From Candidatus Polarisedimenticolaceae bacterium (GTDB taxonomy: Bacteria; Acidobacteriota; Polarisedimenticolia; Polarisedimenticolales; DASRJG01): a DNA stretch of 64,000 bases. This document shows positions 54,362 to 62,307 of the stretch, piece by piece. The notes beneath the pieces were generated by a model, which was given only the letters and a program-made list of their open reading frames with translations, was not told where the DNA came from and did not search any database. The stretch lies in the NCBI GenBank assembly GCA_036275915.1, contig DASUCV010000017.1:1-64000 (forward strand), in the 5' to 3' direction. The position numbers and the translations under genes are program-made. How positions within the stretch are numbered: the stretch's first letter is position 1; every line of letters starts with the position of its first letter.

Positions 54362-55078
54362 GTGCTCGCCGCCATCCTGCTCGCCGCCGCATCCCACGTC
54401 ACCGTGGCCACGAGCCGCGGCGACCAGTCGCTCGCAGTGTATGCCCCGGCGGACGGTGCGCCGAAGCGCGCCGGGCGGCTCGTCGTCGTGCTCTCCGGCG
54501 AGGGTGGCTGGCGCGCGTTCGACGTCCAGCTCGCGGAGTGGCTCGCGGCGGACGGGTACTGGGTCGGCGGCATCGATTGCCTTCACTACTTCATGTCGGC
54601 GCAAGACGACCGTGCGGTCCTCGCCAAAGACGTCGCCCGCTTCGCCGACGCGCTCGTCGCGGCCGCCGGCGCGCCGGAGAAACCGAAGATCGCGCTCGCC
54701 GGATACTCGTTCGGCGCGGACCTGGCTCCCTGGATCGCCGGTGCTCCCGGCGCCGATCCGAGAATCGGCGCGCTCGTCATGATCGGGCCCGACAAGACCG
54801 GCAGCCTGGAGTTCCGGCTCTCGGAGCTCCTCGGCCTGTCGTCGTCGAAGAACCACGTCTTCGACACGGCGGGCGCGCTCGCGGACGCATCGTCGGTTCC
54901 GGTCCTCTTCGTCCACGGCGGCTCGGACGACGAATCCGACGCACCCGAGCTCGCGGCGGGCTTCAAGGGCGTCAAGGAGCTCGTCGTCGTCCCGAAGGCC
55001 ACTCACCACTTCAGCGGACACGAGGCCGAGCTGAAGCAGGCGGTCCTCGACGGCCTGAAGCGGCTCCTGGCGCGATGA
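54362..55078 (+). CDS. VirJ-like alpha/beta hydrolase
   Basis: The 238 residues form one VirJ/AcvB-family domain: RLVVVLSGEGGWRAFD (oxyanion strand), the nucleophile in ALAGYSFGADLAPW (Gly-Tyr-Ser-Phe-Gly), and a late HHFSGHE (catalytic His). An N-terminal hydrophobic stretch suggests export. AcvB of Agrobacterium hydrolyses lysyl-phosphatidylglycerol. The GTG start has little leader. The stop overlaps mprF (ATGA). Confidence 0.83.
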   Translation: MLAAILLAAASHVTVATSRGDQSLAVYAPADGAPKRAGRLVVVLSGEGGWRAFDVQLAEWLAADGYWVGGIDCLHYFMSAQDDRAVLAKDVARFADALVAAAGAPEKPKIALAGYSFGADLAPWIAGAPGADPRIGALVMIGPDKTGSLEFRLSELLGLSSSKNHVFDTAGALADASSVPVLFVHGGSDDESDAPELAAGFKGVKELVVVPKATHHFSGHEAELKQAVLDGLKRLLAR

Positions 55079-57630
55079 CGTCGACCGTCGAGGCGGCCCC
55101 ACGGGCTCGAGGCGCCCTCGCGCGCCTGCTCCCCGCCGCGCGCGCCGCGTGGCCGTGGATCCTCCTCGCGGCGGTCGCGATCGTCGGGTGGAAGGAGCTG
55201 CGGCAGGTCGATCTCGTCCAGGTCCGTACGCTGCTCCGCGCGACCGACGCCACGCGAATCTTCGTCATCTTGCTCGCGACCGCGGCGAACTTGGCGCTCG
55301 CGGGCGCGTACGACGTGATCGCGCTCGGCCCGCCCGAGCGATCACCCGCGCTCTCGCGGCGATTCTCGGTCGGCGTCGTGGCGTTCGCGTGGAGCAACTT
55401 CCTCACGATCGGTCCCCTGGCCGGTCCGGCTCTCCGTGTCTGGCTCTATGGATCGATGGGCGTGGCCCTGGACCGGGGGAGGCGTGCGCTCGTCATCGTT
55501 TTCGCGGCGTTCACCTGCGGCCTCCTCGCCTGGTGCGCTGCGGTCGCGCTCCCGCTGCCCGGCGCGCTCGACGCCCCGGCGGTGCGGACGTTCCTCGCGG
55601 CGGGACTCTGCATCGCGCTGGCGCTCGCCGCGGCGCGGCTCCCGGCGCTCTGGCCGGGCGAGCTCCAGAGAACGCGGCGGCTGGGGGCGCTCGGTCTCGC
55701 CGCCGTCGCCTTCGCGGATTGGCTCCTCGCATGGCTCGTCTTCCACGCGGCGATCAAGACCCAGGTGCCGTCGATCGGAGCGGCCGCCTCACTCCCCACC
55801 TTCTTCTTCGGACAGCTCGTCGGTCTCGCGAGCCTCGTCCCCGGCGGGCTCGGATCTGCGGACCTGTTCTGGGGTGCGCGCCTCTCGGCGATGGCGGGGA
55901 GCCACGACCAGATCGCGGCGGCGCTCGTCCTCTACCGCTCGGTCTATTACGTCCTGCCGTTCCTCTTCGCGAGCCTCGTCCTCGCGGGGCGTCTGGTCTC
56001 GGCGGGACGGCGCACGGCGGCGATCGTGAGGACCGGCCTCGCCTCGTATGCGTTCCTCTGCGGTGCGGTGCTCCTCGCCTCGGCCGCTTCCCCGTCGCTG
56101 GCCGACCGCTCCCGGTGGCTCCAGCAGACGGTGCCGCTGATCCTGGTCGAGATCTCGCACGGCACCTCGATCGCCCTCGGATTCCTCCTCATCGTCATGA
56201 GCCGCGGCCTCGCGCGCGGGTACCGCTCGAGCCATCGCATCTCGGTGGCCCTCTTCCTCGCCGCCGCGCTCACGACGTTTCTCAAAGGGCTAGACTACGA
56301 GGAAGCGATCCTGGCGCTCGCCGCGGTCGCGCTCCTCCTCATCTTCCGCGGCGTCTTCGAGCGCCAGGGCCGCTTGCACCCATCGCTCGAGTTCGTCGCG
56401 GGGGCGGGGCTCGCCGCGGTCCTCCTCTTCGGTGCCGTGGGACTGGGCTCCTACGACGCATGGCCCGACGTCCCGAGCGCGTTCTCACGATTCGCGTTCC
56501 TCGCGCACGAGGAGCGGTTCGTCCGCGGCCTCATCGTGCTCGGGGCCGTCGCGGCGATCGTGGCCCTGCGCCTCGGACAGCGTCCCCGCTCCCCCGACGT
56601 GCTCCCGCCGCCCGCCGCGATCGACGGCGCTCTGCAGACGATCGGCGTCCTGGGGCACGGCACCCCGCCGCTCCTCGTCGCGACCGGCGACAAAGCGATC
56701 TTCCGGTCGCCGGGCGGCGGTGACGGGTTCGTCCTCTACCGGACCGCCGGCCGGTTCCTCGTCGCCTGGTCCGATCCGGTATGCGGGGCGGGGCTCGAGC
56801 GCCGGCTCCTCTCCGATTTCACCGAGCACGCGGCCGATTGGGACCGCGAGGCGATCCTCTACCAGATCTCGCCGCAGCTCCTCCCGGCGGCGCACGATCT
56901 CGGTTACGTCTTCTTCAAGCTCGGCGAGGAGGCGATGATCGACCTCCGCGCGTTCGACCTCAAGGGGAACAAGGCGAAGGCCCAGCGTCATGCGATGAAC
57001 GTCGTCGAGCGGGCGGGGGGGCGGTTCCGCGTGGTGAGCGGCGCCGAACTCCGCGACCTCCTCCCGGCGCTCCGCCGCGTGTCGGACACCTGGCTCGCGG
57101 GGAAGAAGACGACCGAGAAGGCGTTCTCGCTCGGTCGCTTCGACGAGACTTACCTGATGCGCTTTCCGTGCGCGGTCGTCGAGAGCGGCGACGGTCGCGT
57201 CGTCGCCTTCGCCAACGTGCTCGAAGGACCGATCAACGAGGAGATCTCCGTGGACATGATGCGTTACGACGGGACGGTCGACCCCGCGCTCGGCACCGGG
57301 ATGGAGTACCTGCTCCTCTCCCTCATGCGGGACGCCAAGGCGCGCGGGTTCGGCCGTTTCAATCTCGGGATGGCGCCGCTCGCGACCGTCGGCGAGGCGC
57401 GCCGCGCACGGCCGATCGAACGGCTCGCGCGCCAGTTCTTCCTGCACGGCGAGGCCTGGTACAACTATCAGGGACTGCGCCGCTTCAAGGAACGCTTCCA
57501 CCCGTCGTGGGAGCCGCGTTACATGGCGTACCGGCGCCCGTGGGATTGGCCGTTCGCCGTGGCCGCGACGACGCAGCTCATCTCGGGGCGGTGGAGCGCG
57601 TTCATCCCCGGGCGGGGGTCGCGCGGATGA
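55075..57630 (+). CDS. mprF: MprF-like phosphatidylglycerol aminoacyltransferase/flippase
   Basis: The 851-residue protein has an N-terminal polytopic part (about 12-14 helices, 20-520) with the flippase-type motif SLVPGGLGSADLFW. A cytosolic DUF2156 synthase domain (about 530-840) contains FFKLGEEAMIDLRAFDLKGNKAKAQRHAMN and NLGMAPLATVG. MprF transfers Lys or Ala from aminoacyl-tRNA to phosphatidylglycerol, lowering surface charge. It is flanked on both sides, with 4-base overlaps, by VirJ/AcvB-type hydrolases. The amino acid used is not known. Confidence 0.92.
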   Translation: MTSTVEAAPRARGALARLLPAARAAWPWILLAAVAIVGWKELRQVDLVQVRTLLRATDATRIFVILLATAANLALAGAYDVIALGPPERSPALSRRFSVGVVAFAWSNFLTIGPLAGPALRVWLYGSMGVALDRGRRALVIVFAAFTCGLLAWCAAVALPLPGALDAPAVRTFLAAGLCIALALAAARLPALWPGELQRTRRLGALGLAAVAFADWLLAWLVFHAAIKTQVPSIGAAASLPTFFFGQLVGLASLVPGGLGSADLFWGARLSAMAGSHDQIAAALVLYRSVYYVLPFLFASLVLAGRLVSAGRRTAAIVRTGLASYAFLCGAVLLASAASPSLADRSRWLQQTVPLILVEISHGTSIALGFLLIVMSRGLARGYRSSHRISVALFLAAALTTFLKGLDYEEAILALAAVALLLIFRGVFERQGRLHPSLEFVAGAGLAAVLLFGAVGLGSYDAWPDVPSAFSRFAFLAHEERFVRGLIVLGAVAAIVALRLGQRPRSPDVLPPPAAIDGALQTIGVLGHGTPPLLVATGDKAIFRSPGGGDGFVLYRTAGRFLVAWSDPVCGAGLERRLLSDFTEHAADWDREAILYQISPQLLPAAHDLGYVFFKLGEEAMIDLRAFDLKGNKAKAQRHAMNVVERAGGRFRVVSGAELRDLLPALRRVSDTWLAGKKTTEKAFSLGRFDETYLMRFPCAVVESGDGRVVAFANVLEGPINEEISVDMMRYDGTVDPALGTGMEYLLLSLMRDAKARGFGRFNLGMAPLATVGEARRARPIERLARQFFLHGEAWYNYQGLRRFKERFHPSWEPRYMAYRRPWDWPFAVAATTQLISGRWSAFIPGRGSRG

Positions 57631-59138
57631 AGGCGATCGCGCTCGGCTTGGCACTCCCGCTCCTGCTCGGCGCCGCCGCCGCCCATCCCGCGAAGCCGTC
57701 GAAGCCGCCGAAGCCGTCGCCCGCCCCGCCGGGCGTCACCGAGGAGACGCGCAAGCTCCCCGGCTTCGGTGACGTGAAGATCTACCATCCGAGCGATCTC
57801 GCGAAGGCGCGCGGGGTCGTCCTCTTCATCTCGGGTGACGGGGGCTGGAACCTCGGCGTCGTCGACATGGCGCGCCGGCTGGCCCCGCACGCGATCGTCG
57901 CGGGGCTCTCGATGCCGGCGTGGCAGAAGCGGGCGGAGCAGTCGCCCTCGTCGTGCTGGTACCCGGCGGGCGACCTCGAGGTGGCCGCCCAGGCGCTCGA
58001 GAAGTCCTACGCCCTCCCGCGCTACCTCCGGCCGATCCTCGTGGGCTACTCGTCGGGCGCGACGGTCGTCTACGGCGCGCTCGCGCAAGCGCCGCCGACG
58101 ACCTTCCGAGGCGCGGTGAGCCTCGGCTTCTGTCCCGACCTCGAGGTCCGGCGCCCGTTTTGCGGGACGAAGACGTGGAAGCCCGGTTGGGACGAGAAGA
58201 AGCATCAGAGCTGGCTCGGAGAGACCGACGCGATGCCCGCGCGCGAGGGCGGAGGGACGAAGTGGATCGCCCTCCAGGGGTTGATCGACCAGGTCTGCGC
58301 GCCCGATCAGACGGTCGCCTTCGTCCACCGTGTCCCGAACTCCGAGATCGTCTCGCTCGAGAAGGTCGGTCATGGGTTCTCCGTCCCGGCCCGATGGGGA
58401 GGCGCCTTCGACCGTGCCGTCGAGGATCTGCTCGAGCCGGGGAGCGTCCTCGACCCGCAGCCTCACCTCGTGCATCGCGACGCCGCGTACCTCTCCCCCG
58501 ACGATCTCGCGGCGAAGCTCGACACGCTCGACCTCCCGCTCGAGACGATCTGGCCCGCCTCGCCGCAGGCGGTCTTGATCTTCGTCTCGGGCGACGGAGG
58601 GTGGGCGGAGCTCGACGACACCGTGGCGCACGCGCTCGCCAGCCACGGCGTCGCCGTCATCGGATGGAACGCGCTCCGCTACTTCTGGCTCGAGAAGAAG
58701 CCCGAGACGTTCGCGGCCGCGCTCGTGAAGCTCGTCGACGCGCTTCCCGGCAACCTTCCCATCTTCGCGGGCGGCTACTCGTTCGGCGCCGAGACGGTCT
58801 CGGTCGTCCTCGCGGCGACGGAGAACACGTCGCTCGAGCGGATCACGGGCCTCGTGCTCCTGGCGCCGGGGACCTACGCCTCGTTCGAGATCAGCCCGCT
58901 CGACTGGTTCCGGAACGACGCGACGCCCACCGCGCATTCAGTCCCCAAGGCGCTCGCGGGCTCGGGCCGCCCGATCCTCTGCCTCGAGCCGAAGGGATCG
59001 AGCGACAGCGGCTGCGCGATCCCGGCGGAACCGGGGCTCGACCGCGTCGAGCTTCCCGGAGGCCACCACTTCGACCGCGACTACGAGGGCTTGGCCTCTC
59101 GCATCGCGACGTTCATCTCCGCGAACAGCCCGCGCTGA
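57627..59138 (+). CDS. AcvB-like protein with two VirJ-type hydrolase domains
   Basis: The 503 residues comprise a signal peptide, a Pro/Lys-rich linker (PSKPPKPSPAPPG) and two homologous alpha/beta hydrolase domains. Domain 1 (about 45-275) has VLFISGDGGWNLG and VGYSSGATVVYG. Domain 2 (about 310-500) has LIFVSGDGGWAELD and GGYSFGAETVS, closing with GGHHFDRDYEG (His). This is the layout of AcvB, which in Agrobacterium acts on lysyl-phosphatidylglycerol made by its LpiA (MprF) partner. Here, too, it follows mprF. The 3' end overlaps the convergent radical SAM gene. Confidence 0.87.
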   Translation: MKAIALGLALPLLLGAAAAHPAKPSKPPKPSPAPPGVTEETRKLPGFGDVKIYHPSDLAKARGVVLFISGDGGWNLGVVDMARRLAPHAIVAGLSMPAWQKRAEQSPSSCWYPAGDLEVAAQALEKSYALPRYLRPILVGYSSGATVVYGALAQAPPTTFRGAVSLGFCPDLEVRRPFCGTKTWKPGWDEKKHQSWLGETDAMPAREGGGTKWIALQGLIDQVCAPDQTVAFVHRVPNSEIVSLEKVGHGFSVPARWGGAFDRAVEDLLEPGSVLDPQPHLVHRDAAYLSPDDLAAKLDTLDLPLETIWPASPQAVLIFVSGDGGWAELDDTVAHALASHGVAVIGWNALRYFWLEKKPETFAAALVKLVDALPGNLPIFAGGYSFGAETVSVVLAATENTSLERITGLVLLAPGTYASFEISPLDWFRNDATPTAHSVPKALAGSGRPILCLEPKGSSDSGCAIPAEPGLDRVELPGGHHFDRDYEGLASRIATFISANSPR

Positions 59139-60187
59139 GCCTTTCGCGCGCCCGGCACGCGGAAGGCGCCGGTATCGAGACCTGGGCGGACACGATCGAA
59201 CCCGTGCCGCCGCGCCGCGATCTCGAACCGCCGCGCGAGAAGATCGGCGTAGGCGCCTTGGCCGCGCATGCGCGCGCCGAACTTCGGATCGTAGAGCTTG
59301 CCGCCGCGCGTCTCCCGGATCCGGTCGAGGATCTTCGCCGCGCGCGACGGCTCGTGCTCGGCGAGCCAGCTCGAGAAGACCTCCTTCACCTCGTGCGGCA
59401 GGCGCACGAGGATGTAGTTTGCGTAGGACGCGCCGGCGTCCGCCGCGGCGTCCAGAATCGCTTCGAGCTCGTGGTCGTTCAACGCGGGGATCATCGGCGA
59501 CGCCAGAACACCGGTCGGGACACCGGCCGCGGCGAGCGCCTTGACCGCTTCGAGACGCCGGTGCGGCGCCGAAGCCCGCGGCTCGAGGCGCCGCGCGAGG
59601 CCGGCGTCGAGCGTCGTGACCGAGAGGAAGACGCTCGCCCGCCGCTCGGCGGCCTCGGCGGCGATGAGGTCGAGATCGCGGAGAACGAGCGCCGACTTCG
59701 TCACGATGCTGAACGGGTTCCGGTGCGCCGCGAGGACCTCGAGGATCGCCCTCGTGATCTTCCGCTCGCGCTCGACCGGCTGGTACGGGTCGGTGTTCGT
59801 TCCGAGCGCGATCGGCGCGCAGACGTAGCCCGGCTTCGCGAGCTCGCGCGCGAGCAGGGCCGCCGCCTCGGGCTTGACGAAGATCTTCGTCTCGAAGTCG
59901 AGCCCGGGGGAGAGGTTCAAGTACGAGTGCGACGGACGCGCGAAGCAGTACGCGCACCCGTGCTCGCAGCCGCGGTACGGGTTGATCGAGACGTCGAACG
60001 GGACGTCGGGCGACTCGTTCCGCGTCAGGATGCGGCGCGCGGTATCGGTGAACGTCGTCGTCGCCGGGGACGGGGGCAGATCGGCCGGATCGAGATCGTC
60101 CCAGACCGGCTCGAGCGACCGGGGCTCGAACCGGCCGGCGGGATTCGCGACCGCGCCGCGTCCCTTCGGCGGTTCAGGCCCCGGCAC
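59081..60187 (-). CDS. SPL-like radical SAM protein (PA0069 family)
   Basis: The 368-residue protein has CEHGCAYCFARPSHSYLNLSPGLDFETKIFVK (CxxxCxxC), then GTNTDPYQPVERERKITRAILE, features of the spore-photoproduct-lyase-like family found in non-sporeformers. Its substrate is unknown. The GTG start gives PGPEPPKGRGAV; a shorter start is possible. It overlaps acvB by 58 bases at the 3' end and lies 4 bases after the DUF1579 gene. Confidence 0.87.
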   Translation of the reverse strand: MPGPEPPKGRGAVANPAGRFEPRSLEPVWDDLDPADLPPSPATTTFTDTARRILTRNESPDVPFDVSINPYRGCEHGCAYCFARPSHSYLNLSPGLDFETKIFVKPEAAALLARELAKPGYVCAPIALGTNTDPYQPVERERKITRAILEVLAAHRNPFSIVTKSALVLRDLDLIAAEAAERRASVFLSVTTLDAGLARRLEPRASAPHRRLEAVKALAAAGVPTGVLASPMIPALNDHELEAILDAAADAGASYANYILVRLPHEVKEVFSSWLAEHEPSRAAKILDRIRETRGGKLYDPKFGARMRGQGAYADLLARRFEIAARRHGFDRVRPGLDTGAFRVPGARKAQRGLFAEMNVAMREAKPS

Positions 60188-60191
60188 CGAC

Positions 60192-60851
60192 CTACCTCGA
60201 GAACGTGATCTTGAGCGTTTGCCACTCGCGCCCGCCGGTCGGCGTCGCGAATTCCTCGTAGGTCCAGTTGTTCGGATCGACGAACGCCGTCACGCTGCGG
60301 ATCTTGAGCGGCTGGCGCGTCATCGGATCGACGATGTGCGCTCCCATCATGATCCGCTTGATGCGCTTGTCGTACGAGCCGTCGTAGTGGATGAACGACG
60401 TCCCCATGTTGTCGATCCACTCCCCGACGTACTTCTTCGCCATGTTGTCGTATCCGATCAGCATCATCCCTTCGAACGGCTGCCCCATGAGCGTCGCCTT
60501 GTGGACGACCTGCACGAAGCGGCCGCCCATGAGCGGCGTGCCCTCGGAGGTACCGTCGGTCTCTTCGGACGGGCGATTGGGATCGATGCGCGAGACGATG
60601 TGCGCTTTCCAACGGCCGAGGTAGTTCTCGAGGACCTTGTGCGCCTCGCCGGGCGTCGCCGCCTCCTTCCACTTCTCGTCGGGCGTCTGCGGCGTGGCCT
60701 CGGGCGCCGCGGGCGCCGGCTTCGTCTGCTTGGGCGGCGGGACCTTCCTCGGCGGCGCCGGGGTGCCCTGCGCCATCGCGATCGCTGTGGCGCCTCCGCA
60801 CAGCAGCGCCGCTGCGAACACCCCGCCGATCGTCTTCCGCATTCCGCTCAT
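60192..60851 (-). CDS. Secreted DUF1579 protein
   Basis: The 219-residue protein has a signal peptide (IGGVFAAALLCGGATAIAMA), a Pro/Lys-rich linker (PPRKVPPPKQTKPAPAAPEA) and the DUF1579 beta-barrel domain (LENYLGRWKAHIVSRI to EWQTLKITF). The domain is common in secreted proteins of unknown function. GAGGAGGG lies at good spacing from the ATG at 60851. Confidence 0.85.
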   Translation of the reverse strand: MSGMRKTIGGVFAAALLCGGATAIAMAQGTPAPPRKVPPPKQTKPAPAAPEATPQTPDEKWKEAATPGEAHKVLENYLGRWKAHIVSRIDPNRPSEETDGTSEGTPLMGGRFVQVVHKATLMGQPFEGMMLIGYDNMAKKYVGEWIDNMGTSFIHYDGSYDKRIKRIMMGAHIVDPMTRQPLKIRSVTAFVDPNNWTYEEFATPTGGREWQTLKITFSR

Positions 60852-60876
60852 CGTCCCTCCTCGTTCACGGTCATGG

Positions 60877-60905
60877 AGTCTAAGAGATAGCCCCTCGAGA
60901 TGCAA
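60877..60905 (-). promoter_or_regulatory. Promoter of the DUF1579 gene
   Basis: TTGCAT (60905-60900), 17 bases and TAGACT (60882-60877), 26 bases before the ATG. Confidence 0.4.
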
Positions 60906-60920
60906 AAGTAAAGCGAAAAT

Positions 60921-61898
60921 CTAGTCACCGTACCAGTTCTTGTCCCACGCGTGGCCCTCGAGCTTCCGGAGGAGCTCGGCGCTGAGCACGCGGCCGTCCG
61001 AGACCGCCGCGTTCGCGCGAGCGTTGGCCGTACGGCGCATCCCCGGGATCACGGTCGACACTTCGGGGCGCGAAAGGATGAAGCGGAGCGCCAACTCGGG
61101 AAGCGAGCGCGCCTCGTCTCCCAGGAGGGGCTTCAATGCGTCCACACGATCCGCCGCCTGCCGGCGCCGGTCGTCGCGAAAGTAGCGGTGACGCCAGTCC
61201 CCTGCCGGAAAGACCGTGTCCGCGCGGATCGAGCCCGTGAGCGCGCCCTCGTCGAACGGCACGCGGACGACGATGCCGAGGTCGCGCTCGCGCGCCAAGG
61301 AGAACAGCGCTCGCTCCGGCGAACGATCGAAGATGTTGTAGATGACCTGGGCCGTCGCGAAGATCGGATCTCGAAGGGCCCGAAGCGCGGTCTCCGGGGC
61401 GTGATCGTTGATCGAGATCCCCCACTGCCGCACCTTCCCTTCACGCACCAGCTCTTCCATCGCCCGCCGCGTCTCCGGCCACGCCGGCTCTTCGAGCCAC
61501 GCGTCGTGCCACACGTGGAACTGCTGCACGTCGAGTGCCTCGCGTCCGAGGTTGCGAAGCGAGGTCTCGCAGGATCGCCGCACGTAATCCGCGGGAAAGA
61601 CATCCGCGATCTTCGACGATGCGCGCGCCGGCCACTCGCCGTTCTTCGGCGGGATCTTCGTCGCCACGGTGAGACCCGATCGCCCGGCGATCGTCCGCGC
61701 GATGAGGCGCTCGCTGTGACCGTCGCCGTAGGCCAGCGCCGTGTCGACGAAATCGACGCCGTGATCGATCGCGGCCTCGAGAGCGGCGGCGCCTTCCTCG
61801 TCGGGAACGCCTCGCCACATCGTCGCGCCGAGACCCCACGCGCCGAATCCGATCTCGGAGACCGTCAGCCCCGTCGCTCCCAGCGGGCGATGCTTCAT
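60921..61898 (-). CDS. Aldo/keto reductase
   Basis: The 325-residue TIM-barrel protein has the catalytic tetrad in place: Asp and Tyr in DTALAYGDGHSE, Lys in TVATKIPPKNG and His in QFHVWHDAW. It is NADPH-dependent; the substrate is unknown. A TAGGAT box ends 8 bases before the ATG, so the transcript may be leaderless. Confidence 0.9.
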   Translation of the reverse strand: MKHRPLGATGLTVSEIGFGAWGLGATMWRGVPDEEGAAALEAAIDHGVDFVDTALAYGDGHSERLIARTIAGRSGLTVATKIPPKNGEWPARASSKIADVFPADYVRRSCETSLRNLGREALDVQQFHVWHDAWLEEPAWPETRRAMEELVREGKVRQWGISINDHAPETALRALRDPIFATAQVIYNIFDRSPERALFSLARERDLGIVVRVPFDEGALTGSIRADTVFPAGDWRHRYFRDDRRRQAADRVDALKPLLGDEARSLPELALRFILSRPEVSTVIPGMRRTANARANAAVSDGRVLSAELLRKLEGHAWDKNWYGD

Positions 61899-61906
61899 GG
61901 CCCGCG

Positions 61907-61935
61907 ATCCTAGAGACTTTCCCGACGGTCGTCGA
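61907..61935 (-). promoter_or_regulatory. Promoter of the aldo/keto reductase gene
   Basis: TCGACG (61935-61930), 17 bases and TAGGAT (61912-61907), 8 bases from the ATG at 61898. Confidence 0.4.
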
Positions 61936-61946
61936 GCCGCGTCGCC

Positions 61947-61975
61947 TTGCCCGGCCTCGCCGATTCTGCTAGAAA
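61947..61975 (+). promoter_or_regulatory. tRNA-Thr promoter
   Basis: TTGCCC (61947-61952), 17 bases and TAGAAA (61970-61975), 22 bases before the tRNA. Confidence 0.5.
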
Positions 61976-61997
61976 TGGCCGGTCCTTTCCCGTCGAT

Positions 61998-62073
61998 GCC
62001 GGTATAGCTCAGTCGGTAGAGCGGCTGATTCGTAATCAGCAGGTCCCCAGTTCAAGTCTGGGTGCCGGCTCCA
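61998..62073 (+). tRNA. trnT: tRNA-Thr (CGU)
   Basis: The 76-nt cloverleaf has acceptor GCCGGTA/TGCCGGC, anticodon stem GCTGA/TCAGC with loop TTCGTAA (anticodon CGU, codon ACG), T-loop TTCAAGT and an encoded CCA. It marks the boundary between high-GC backbone and a lower-GC region, a common site for integrated elements. Confidence 0.96.
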
Positions 62074-62307
62074 TGAAATCAAACACTTGTGCAGTTCGTG
62101 AAATCCTGCGACTAGGGAAAGCAACCTCGCAGTAACCCTGCGTCGTCGGGTAGTGAAGCCGTGTCCTCATGACTTGCGCTCCCGTCCGCAGGAACGTTGT
62201 TAGATGACCTCTTCACTTCGGCAACGATGGAATAGGGCAGCTCGCCCCCGGAGACGGTCGGCTGCGACGTGCTGTCATGCGGCGTTGAAGACATCGATGT
62301 ATTCCGA
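62074..62307. other. Lower-GC spacer next to tRNA-Thr
   Basis: The 234 bases between the tRNA and the helicase stop contain no convincing gene. A minus-strand frame of 70 codons (62324-62112) starts at TTG and has no family resemblance. An attachment-site duplicate of the tRNA 3' end was not seen within this stretch. Confidence 0.4.
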
